Shown here: piece by piece, positions 14,665 to 20,288 of the stretch
Numbering within the stretch: the first letter of the stretch is position 1
How the letters are laid out: each line of letters starts with the position of its first letter
Origin: Spirochaetia bacterium
GTDB lineage: Bacteria > Spirochaetota > Spirochaetia > Treponematales > Breznakiellaceae
NCBI GenBank assembly: GCA_025997715.1
Contig: BNUY01000039.1
Span: forward strand, 1-20,288
Direction of reading: 5' to 3'
Length of the DNA: 20,288 nucleotides
Translations under genes and position numbers: made by a program
The notes under the pieces: model-generated
Database searches by the model: none
Told to the model about the DNA's origin: nothing
What the model saw: the letters and a program-made list of their open reading frames with translations, nothing else

Positions 14665-15258
14665 ATGGTTGCCATCATACTTATCGGCATAAGCCTCTCA
14701 TTCGACGCCTTTGCGGTTTCGGTCAGTTCGGGCATAAGCAACAGGGACCTGAAACTATTTCATATCCTCAGGGGGTCCCTTTTTTTCGGCGTTTTCCAAT
14801 TCATCATGCCCGTCATTGGATGGCGCCTTGGAAAAACGTTTGTTACCTATATAGAAGCGTTTGACCATTGGATAGCCTTTGCGTTATTGGCCTTTATCGG
14901 GGGGAAAATGATTGTCGGCGTCTTGCCCCGAAAAAACAGGGAAGCTGCCGCCGGAGAGGGCACAGAAAAAAGCATTGATGTTCAGAACCTGGGCAGTCTT
15001 ACTATCCTTGCACTGGCAACAAGCATTGACGCCCTGGCGGTCGGCCTGTCTTTTAGCATGGTAAATCAGGATATATGGATCCCCGCACTGATTATCGGAT
15101 GTATTACCTTTGTTGTATGTCTTTTTGGTTTCGAATTTGGTAAAAGAATTGGATTGGTGTTTGAGGCAACCTTCTCCTTGAAGGCAGGCTCACAGATTAT
15201 CGGCGGGCTTATTCTGATTGGCATTGGCGTAAAAATCCTATTGGAGCATATTCTATGA
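14665..15258 (+). CDS. mntP: Manganese efflux pump MntP
   Basis: A 197-residue membrane protein with about six spans in two halves. Each half has the family's acidic motif: SFDAFAVS with Asp14 and SIDALAVGLSF with Asp122, the residues needed for Mn2+ export in the E. coli protein. A hydrophilic loop lies at about 88-106. Its stop overlaps the start of the decarboxylase gene by ATGA, so the two are translationally coupled, an unusual pairing. No Mn-responsive operator was recognised upstream. Confidence 0.9.
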   Translation: MVAIILIGISLSFDAFAVSVSSGISNRDLKLFHILRGSLFFGVFQFIMPVIGWRLGKTFVTYIEAFDHWIAFALLAFIGGKMIVGVLPRKNREAAAGEGTEKSIDVQNLGSLTILALATSIDALAVGLSFSMVNQDIWIPALIIGCITFVVCLFGFEFGKRIGLVFEATFSLKAGSQIIGGLILIGIGVKILLEHIL

Positions 15259-16553
15259 GTGAAAAACGATTCCCCTTAACCAAGTCTCAGCTTGAGCGTT
15301 TGTCTTTGCGTTACCCCACTCCCTTCTATGTCTACGACGAAGGGGCCATCCGGGAAAACGCGCGGGCGATAAAAAAAGCCTTTTCGGTATTTCCTTCCTA
15401 TAAAGAACACTATGCGGTAAAGGCGCTGCCCAATCCCTTCATCCTGAAAATCCTGGCGGATGAAGATTTCGGGGCGGACTGCGCGAGCCTCCCGGAACTG
15501 CTCCTGGCGGATATGGCGGGCATCAAGGGTGAAAACATAATGTTTACCTCCAACGAAACACCGGCACGGGAATATGCGGCGGCCCGTGACCTGGGGGCGG
15601 TGATCAACCTGGACGACTTTACCCACATCGAATACCTGGAACGCACGGCGGGTATTCCGGAACTTATTTCCTGCCGCTACAATCCGGGGCCCCTCAAAAC
15701 GGGGAATGCCATCATCGGGAAACCGGAAGAGGCCAAGTACGGCCTGACCCGGGAACAGGTGCTGGCGGCGTTTCCCCTGCTCCGGGACAAGGGGGCTAAA
15801 CGGTTTGCCCTGCACACCATGGTAGCCTCCAATGAACTTAACGTGGATTATCATATCGAGACCGGCCGTATGCTCTTTGAACTGGCGGCGGAACTTAAAG
15901 ATGCGGCCGATATCCGCCTGGAATTTGTAAACCTCGGGGGCGGCGCGGGGATTCCCTATAGGCCGGAACAGGATGCGCTTGATTATGGGCGGCTCACCGG
16001 GGGCCTCAGAAAAGCGTACGACGAAATTATTATTCCTGCGGGACTGGACCCCTTGGGGATACACACCGAATGGGCGCGGGCGATCACCGGTCCCTACGGC
16101 TGGCTGGTGACCAGGGCTGTTCACCGGAAGAATATCTACCGCAGCTATATCGGCCTGGATGCCTGCATGGCAGACCTCATGCGGCCCGCCCTCTACGGCG
16201 CCTACCACCACATCACCATACCGGGTAAGGAAACTGCGCCCCCGACGGAAACCTACGATGTGGTAGGCAGTCTTTGTGAGAACAACGACAAGTTTGCGGT
16301 TCAACGGCAGCTCCCCGCAATTGAAACTGCGGACACAGTAGGTCCGGGGGAGCAGGGGGATTTTGTGGTGATCCACGATGCCGGCGCCCACGGCCGGGCC
16401 ATGGGCTTTAACTACAACGGCAAACTCCGCTGCGGAGAATTGCTGCTGCGGCCCGACGGATCGGTTGTGCAGATACGGCGGCAGGAAACGGTAGAAGATC
16501 TGTTTGCTACTTTGGATAGGGTTGCATTGGAAGAGTTTAAGAATGAGGAGTGA
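15255..16553 (+). CDS. lysA: LysA-like PLP fold-III decarboxylase
   Basis: Fold-III (alanine racemase/ornithine-decarboxylase type) PLP enzyme of 432 residues, most likely meso-diaminopimelate decarboxylase, the last step of lysine synthesis. The PLP lysine is Lys56 in HYAVKALPNP, the glycine loop is NLGGGAG (226-232), and SLCENND contains the conserved Cys341. It is divergent: the usual H-x-GSQ segment is LHTMVASNELN (186-196) and the usual EPGR is Glu272-Trp-Ala-Arg275. A second motif, YIGLDACMADLMRPALYGAYH, is close to family form. Lies between mntP (4-base overlap) and dapL (3-base gap), supporting a lysine/DAP role. Another amino acid substrate is possible. Confidence 0.8.
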   Translation: MSEKRFPLTKSQLERLSLRYPTPFYVYDEGAIRENARAIKKAFSVFPSYKEHYAVKALPNPFILKILADEDFGADCASLPELLLADMAGIKGENIMFTSNETPAREYAAARDLGAVINLDDFTHIEYLERTAGIPELISCRYNPGPLKTGNAIIGKPEEAKYGLTREQVLAAFPLLRDKGAKRFALHTMVASNELNVDYHIETGRMLFELAAELKDAADIRLEFVNLGGGAGIPYRPEQDALDYGRLTGGLRKAYDEIIIPAGLDPLGIHTEWARAITGPYGWLVTRAVHRKNIYRSYIGLDACMADLMRPALYGAYHHITIPGKETAPPTETYDVVGSLCENNDKFAVQRQLPAIETADTVGPGEQGDFVVIHDAGAHGRAMGFNYNGKLRCGELLLRPDGSVVQIRRQETVEDLFATLDRVALEEFKNEE

Positions 16554-16556
16554 GAA

Positions 16557-17759
16557 ATGGTAAAGAGAAATCTCCGTATTGCTAACATTAAAGCAGGGTA
16601 CCTGTTTCCCGAAATTGCCAAGCGGCGGCGGGAATATGAGGCGGCACATCCGGGGGCTAAGATTATCAGTTTAGGTGTGGGGAATACCACCGAGCCCATA
16701 CTGCCCCATATTAACGCGGGGCTGGTGAACGGGGCGAAGCGGCTGGGTATTGCGGAAGGGTATGTTGGATATACCGATGAGGGCTTCGAGGAACTGCGAA
16801 AGCGGATTTCCGATGTCTTCTATAAAGGGGCCTTTGCCCCGGACGAGGTCTTTATCTCCGATGGGGCCAAGTGCGATATCGGGCGGCTCCAACTGCTCTT
16901 TGGGCCGGGAACCAAGCCGGTCGTTCAGGATCCTTCCTACCCGGTTTACGTTGACGGCTCGGTACTCTCAGGCGCGGCGGGGTGCTGGCAGGGTACCGGC
17001 TATAAGGGTATCGCCTATCTCCCCTGTACCGCAGAGAATAACTATTTCCCCGACCTTTCCCAACTGCCCAGGGACAGCATTTTTTATTTTTGTTCCCCCA
17101 ACAATCCCACCGGAGCCACCGCCAACCGGGATCAATTAACCGCATTGGTGAAGGCCGCCACAGAAAAGGGGAGCATCATCATTTTTGACGCCGCCTACGC
17201 CGAGTACATCAGGGACCCCGCACTGCCCAAGTCTATCTTTGAGATTGACGGCGCACGAACCTGCGCCATTGAAGTCAACTCCTTCTCCAAGCCCGCAGGC
17301 TTTACCGGGGTGCGCCTTGGGTGGACCATTGTTCCAAAGGAACTTAAATACGACGGCGGTGAAAGTGTCAACGCCGATTGGAGCCGGATCTGCGGCACCA
17401 TCTTTAACGGCGCCTCCAATATCGCCCAATGGGGGGCGCTGGCTTCCCTTGAACCGGAGGGGCTCGCCGAAATCCGCCGGCTCTGCGACTTCTACCTGGA
17501 AAACGCCGCCCTCATCCGGCAGACCCTCCAGGGACTGTATATCAGCTGCATCGGCGGGGACAACTCCCCCTACATCTGGGCGTACTTCCCCGTCAGGGAC
17601 AGTTGGGAGGTCTTCGCGGAAATACTGGAGAAATGCCAGGTGGTCACCACCCCCGGCGCGGGTTTCGGGCCGGCGGGGCAAAGCTTCATACGGTTCTCCG
17701 CGTTTGGGCACCGGGGTGATGTGGAAGAGGCGTGCGGGAGGCTCAGCAAATTGAAATAA
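16557..17759 (+). CDS. dapL: LL-diaminopimelate aminotransferase
   Basis: Converts tetrahydrodipicolinate to LL-diaminopimelate in one step with glutamate as donor, bypassing the acyl-blocked route. The 400-residue fold-I PLP enzyme begins MVKRNLRIANIKAGYLFPEI, close to the DapL family start. It has SDGAKCD (101-107), SPNNPTG (180-186), Asp211-Tyr214, the Schiff-base Lys245 in NSFSKPAGFTGVRLGW, and a late RFSAFGH. GAGGAG at 16545-16550 lies 6 bases before the ATG. With the lysA-like gene upstream it would form a short DAP/lysine branch; the epimerase DapF is not in this window. Confidence 0.9.
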   Translation: MVKRNLRIANIKAGYLFPEIAKRRREYEAAHPGAKIISLGVGNTTEPILPHINAGLVNGAKRLGIAEGYVGYTDEGFEELRKRISDVFYKGAFAPDEVFISDGAKCDIGRLQLLFGPGTKPVVQDPSYPVYVDGSVLSGAAGCWQGTGYKGIAYLPCTAENNYFPDLSQLPRDSIFYFCSPNNPTGATANRDQLTALVKAATEKGSIIIFDAAYAEYIRDPALPKSIFEIDGARTCAIEVNSFSKPAGFTGVRLGWTIVPKELKYDGGESVNADWSRICGTIFNGASNIAQWGALASLEPEGLAEIRRLCDFYLENAALIRQTLQGLYISCIGGDNSPYIWAYFPVRDSWEVFAEILEKCQVVTTPGAGFGPAGQSFIRFSAFGHRGDVEEACGRLSKLK

Positions 17760-17919
17760 GTCTTCCGCGTTTTGGACCCAATCTCATAAAATTGAGAGCA
17801 TAACTCTGGGTGATAAGGTTTCAGTATATGCGGGCACTGTAACATCCAAGCTTTCGGATGCCGTGAATTTTGATTTTACTCCTGACTATAAAGCGCAGGG
17901 GCAAAAAGCCGGGACTTAA
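17755..17919 (+). pseudogene. Start-less relic reading frame after dapL
   Basis: A frame open from 17755 to the TAA at 17917-17919 encodes about 54 residues with no usable early start. The last 42 (17791 on) look like real protein: ITLGDKVSVYAGTVTSKL and later NFDFTPDYKAQGQKAGT. It begins inside the dapL stop region and probably is the 3' end of a gene whose front was lost. Family not recognised; chance openness cannot be excluded. The rest of the 227-base gap (17920-17986) shows nothing firm. Confidence 0.35.
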
Positions 17920-17986
17920 TGAAATTCATGATGTTCCACTTCCGCATCGGGGCTTTTGAGTAGAGGTAATTTGGTTATCTCCCCTT

Positions 17987-18772
17987 TTAAAGATTATACT
18001 CCACCTGCGGCTGGGAGATAACCAGATGCAGCGCTTCCAAAATCTTCTTCCGTAACACGATAAAATCGTCCATGTTCCGGTCCCGGGTCTCCCCCAGGTT
18101 CACGTCAAAAATATCGGTGATCTGTCCGGGCCGGGGAGTCATGATCACAATGCGGGTGCTCAGGGCAATGGCCTCGTCCACATCATGGGTAACCATGACC
18201 ATGGTGGTGTTGGTTTTGTTCCAGACATCAAGTAACAGGGCCTGGAGTTCTATCCGCTTAAAGGCGTCCAATGCGCCCAGGGGTTCGTCCAGGAGTAAAA
18301 CTTTCGGTTCGTTTATCAGCGCCCGGATGATGGCGACCCTTTGGGCCATGCCCCCGGAAATTTCATGAGGATAGGATTTTTCAAAGCCCGTAAGGCCAAT
18401 CATGTCAATGGAATCTTGTACCCTGCTCTCCTGCCCCTTGTAGACGCCCCGGGCTTTCAATCCCATGGCGATATTTTCATGGACCGTAGCCCAGGGGAAC
18501 AGGGTGGACTGCTGGAACACATAGCCCTGCTCATGGCTGGGCCCGGCAATAATCTGTCCGTCAATGGCAAGGAACCCCGCCTGGGGGCGGTCCAGCCCCG
18601 CGATAAGCCTGAGCAGGGTCGTCTTGCCGCAGCCCGAGGGCCCCACGATGGAAACAAATTCACCCTTGGCGATTTCCAGATCGATATCCTTCAGGGCATT
18701 CACGGGATTTCCGTTGGTGTCCCGGTATATCCGGTTGACTTTTTTTATGTCGATAAAGACCGTATCGCTCAT
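17987..18772 (-). CDS. ABC transporter ATPase, NitT/TauT (SsuB/TauB) type
   Basis: Cytoplasmic ATPase of an uptake system for nitrate, sulfonate, taurine or a thiamine precursor. The 261 residues have Walker A GPSGCGKT (44-51), Q-loop Gln87 in VFQQSTLFPW, signature ISGGMAQR (138-145), Walker B VLLLDEP (158-164) and switch His196. The signature reads SGGMAQR where SsuB/TauB have SGGMRQR. ATG overlaps the permease stop by ATGA, and AAGGGGGAT precedes it on the - strand. Last gene of the operon; the substrate cannot be inferred from the ATPase. Confidence 0.9.
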   Translation of the reverse strand: MSDTVFIDIKKVNRIYRDTNGNPVNALKDIDLEIAKGEFVSIVGPSGCGKTTLLRLIAGLDRPQAGFLAIDGQIIAGPSHEQGYVFQQSTLFPWATVHENIAMGLKARGVYKGQESRVQDSIDMIGLTGFEKSYPHEISGGMAQRVAIIRALINEPKVLLLDEPLGALDAFKRIELQALLLDVWNKTNTTMVMVTHDVDEAIALSTRIVIMTPRPGQITDIFDVNLGETRDRNMDDFIVLRKKILEALHLVISQPQVEYNL

Positions 18773-19791
18773 TTCAAGATCCCCCTTTGCCAGCGAAGAA
18801 CATAGCTGCGGATTGCGCCGATGAGCGCAAGGATGAGCGCAAATTCCACCGCGATAATAATAATGGCGGCGTACACCTTTGAGTAGGCGCCCCAGCCCTT
18901 GGCCCAGTTGATATAGTAGCCAAGCCCCGCCTTAGCCCCCGCCATTTCCGACACTATTAGTGTGGTAAAAGAAAAGGCGGTGGCGGTCATGACCCCGGTA
19001 AACATACTGGGCATGGCGTGGGGGATGGCGATGCGGACCAGGAGAAACCGGTTATCCGCCCCCAGGGTCTTCGCCACATCAAAAAAAGATTTCGGCGTGG
19101 CAATGATCCCTGCGGCCATCATGGAAGAAACGGGAAACCAGGATGAAATGAAAATCAAAAATACGCCGGTAGTAAAGCTGGTGGGGAGGATCGCCAGGGC
19201 TATGGGCAGCCATGCTACGGCAGGGATAATACCCGTAACCCTGATGATAGGGGACAGCCAGTAATCCCACTGGCGGTTCCAGCCGATGAGGATTCCCGAA
19301 ACCAGTCCCAGGATAGTACCGGAGATCATTCCCACGAAGAAGAGCCGCATTGAATAGAGGGTACTCCGCAGCAGCAGGTACCGGTCATCGTACATCACGG
19401 CGAAAATTCCCGTCATGCCCGGAAAATAGGGCAGGGGGAAGACGGCGCTTTTGGTGGTAAGCAATTCCCATATTGCCAGGGCCAGGCCCCCCGCAAGGAT
19501 AAACTGCGCCTTATGGTACAGCTTCTTGCGGAAAACCGGCCGTGAAAGGGTAAAGAAATACAAAAACAGTAACACTACAATGAAGGCCCCCAGAATTATC
19601 CGGTAAAACCTTGGATTGGCCGCCTCCACCGAGGGGACCAACACAGTTACTGCTAAGGCCGCGGCAAAGGCCAACATTGCGGCCCAGAACCAGGATTGCG
19701 TTTTTGGCTTCCAGTAGACCCTATCCTCCGCTATCTTTGGGTCATCATACCATTTCCGCGTACGCATTTGCGTCTGCTTTTGCTCTGCCAC
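18769..19791 (-). CDS. ABC transporter permease, NitT/TauT (SsuC/TauC) type
   Basis: Membrane subunit of 340 residues. The core from about 96 is a BPD-type permease with the ATPase-docking EAA loop at about 236-265 (FFDVAKTLGADNRFLL then IPHAMPS). The N-terminal 95 residues are extra against the usual 250-270 of SsuC/TauC: a charged start, then two hydrophobic segments at about 35-53 and 63-82. The GTG start at 19791 has AGAGGG 7 bases upstream on the - strand. It follows the binding-protein stop (19812-19810) by 18 bases, the normal SBP-permease-ATPase order. Confidence 0.9.
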   Translation of the reverse strand: MAEQKQTQMRTRKWYDDPKIAEDRVYWKPKTQSWFWAAMLAFAAALAVTVLVPSVEAANPRFYRIILGAFIVVLLFLYFFTLSRPVFRKKLYHKAQFILAGGLALAIWELLTTKSAVFPLPYFPGMTGIFAVMYDDRYLLLRSTLYSMRLFFVGMISGTILGLVSGILIGWNRQWDYWLSPIIRVTGIIPAVAWLPIALAILPTSFTTGVFLIFISSWFPVSSMMAAGIIATPKSFFDVAKTLGADNRFLLVRIAIPHAMPSMFTGVMTATAFSFTTLIVSEMAGAKAGLGYYINWAKGWGAYSKVYAAIIIIAVEFALILALIGAIRSYVLRWQRGILK

Positions 19792-19809
19792 GGCGTATCC
19801 CTCTTTCCC

Positions 19810-19938
19810 TTACTTTTTCTTCGCCGACTCTTCCAGGGCGAAGATATCTACATATATATCATCAACAAATTTCTTCGCGTCCAGGTCTGCGGGAAAGACC
19901 ATCATCGAAAACGGCGATTTCCAGTATTTTCCTGGGGT
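19810..19938 (-). pseudogene. C-terminal remnant of ABC substrate-binding protein
   Basis: Read on the - strand, 43 codons end in TAA at 19812-19810 and encode a convincing SBP end: TPGKYWKSPFSMMVFPADLD, then AKKFVDDIYVDIFALEESAKKK. It lies 18 bases before the permease, exactly where the binding protein of this operon belongs. Upstream (19941-19939) the frame hits TGA and the homology-like sequence ends. From about 19937 the DNA instead reads as a binding-protein middle on the + strand. So the gene is broken here by inversion, or the sequence is chimeric. Confidence 0.6.
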
Positions 19939-20288
19939 TCACAACGGGCTTGACGTAAAACTTATCGCCGGGTTGCACGAAGGGTGCATCAAAATCCTGG
20001 TTCCTGCGGATTCTCCCGTAAGGACCCTGGCGGATCTGAAGGGAAAAACCATTGCGGTTGATGAAATCGGCGGAACCCCCATGTCGGTGGCCTCGGTTGC
20101 GGCGGGGAGCGTGGGGATAAACCCCCAGACCGAGATTACCTGGGTACCCTATCCCAACGACCAGATCGTGCAGTCCGTGGAAAAGGGCGAGGTTGACGTG
20201 GCGGCCCTCTGGGACCCCTTTGCCACGACCCTGGAAAACACCGGGAAGTATCGGGTCCTGGTTGACATCAGCGAACCCCCCCTGTTTA
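19937..20288 (+). CDS. Partial ABC substrate-binding protein, + strand, runs off edge
   Basis: About 117 codons in one open frame from around 19937 to the right edge read like the middle of a NitT/TauT-type (SsuA/TauA, NMT1-like) binding protein: VHNGLDVKLIAGLHEG, then ADLKGKTIAVDEIGGTPMSV, then EKGEVDVAALWDPFATTLEN. The N-terminus (signal peptide and first lobe, roughly 70-80 residues in this family) is missing, and no start codon or ribosome site precedes it. It faces away from the - strand C-terminal remnant at 19810-19938. Same gene type as that operon needs, so probably a rearranged part of it or of a sister copy. Confidence 0.65.

Noticed and set aside
15276..16649. Long open frame opposite the lysA-like gene
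   Set aside because: Arises from the GC-rich codon pattern of the real gene; no family motifs and no ribosome site.
17904..17957. AAAAGCC / GGCTTTT inverted repeat after the relic frame, possible two-way terminator
   Set aside because: Only 7 pairs closing a 40-base loop; the next bases do not pair. Too weak to call.

Overview
The window looks like a chromosomal segment of a spirochaete, most likely a Treponema of the insect-gut type. This is inferred from gene content (a fab cluster, def-fmt followed by a kinase-less PASTA protein, an LL-diaminopimelate aminotransferase beside an unusual LysA-type decarboxylase) and from the codon style (GGG/CGG/GCG-rich genes broken by AT-rich ones). No rRNA, tRNA, CRISPR array, phage gene or transposase gene was seen. 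Species-level assignment is not possible from the sequence alone.

Layout. (1) 1-171: the end of an intergenic repeat element, a good sigma-70-type promoter, and a perfect 10-bp inverted repeat in the leader. (2) 172-5717, + strand: type II fatty-acid synthesis genes fabH-fabD-[TraB/GumN lipoprotein]-fabG-fabF-fabZ. The AT-rich lipoprotein gene splits the cluster and no acyl carrier protein gene is present. (3) 5701-6570, - strand: a RarD-type EamA transporter that overlaps the fabZ tail. (4) 6656-9399, + strand: def-fmt-PASTA protein-small membrane protein, closely packed. (5) 9294-11021, - strand: a RecQ-type helicase with an acidic insertion and a tail antisense to the small membrane gene. 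(6) 11022-11491: a gene-poor stretch with a long inverted-repeat element related to the one at 1-92. (7) 11492-13352, + strand: an exported GH3 hydrolase and an RluA-type pseudouridine synthase. (8) 13503-14633, + strand: a DUF2974/Mbeg1-like alpha/beta hydrolase. (9) 14665-17759, + strand: mntP-lysA-like-dapL, joined by ATGA and a short gap. (10) 17755-17919: a start-less relic reading frame. (11) 17987-19938, - strand: a NitT/TauT-type ABC transporter (substrate-binding protein, then permease, then ATPase). Its binding-protein gene survives only as the last 43 codons and is joined back-to-back at about 19937 to a + strand binding-protein fragment that runs off the right edge.

How the genes work together. 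The fab genes cover initiation (FabH), malonyl loading (FabD), elongation (FabF), reduction (FabG) and dehydration (FabZ); enoyl reductase and ACP must lie elsewhere. def and fmt handle the formyl group of initiator methionine. dapL and the lysA-like gene fit a short diaminopimelate/lysine branch, co-transcribed with a Mn2+ exporter. The last operon imports a small anionic or heteroaromatic solute of unknown identity.

The main oddities are the split binding-protein gene at the right end, the palindromic leader before fabH, the palindromic intergenic element, a recurring pattern of -10-like hexamers 5-8 nt before start codons that lack a Shine-Dalgarno (candidate leaderless genes), and two short orphan reading frames beside known genes.
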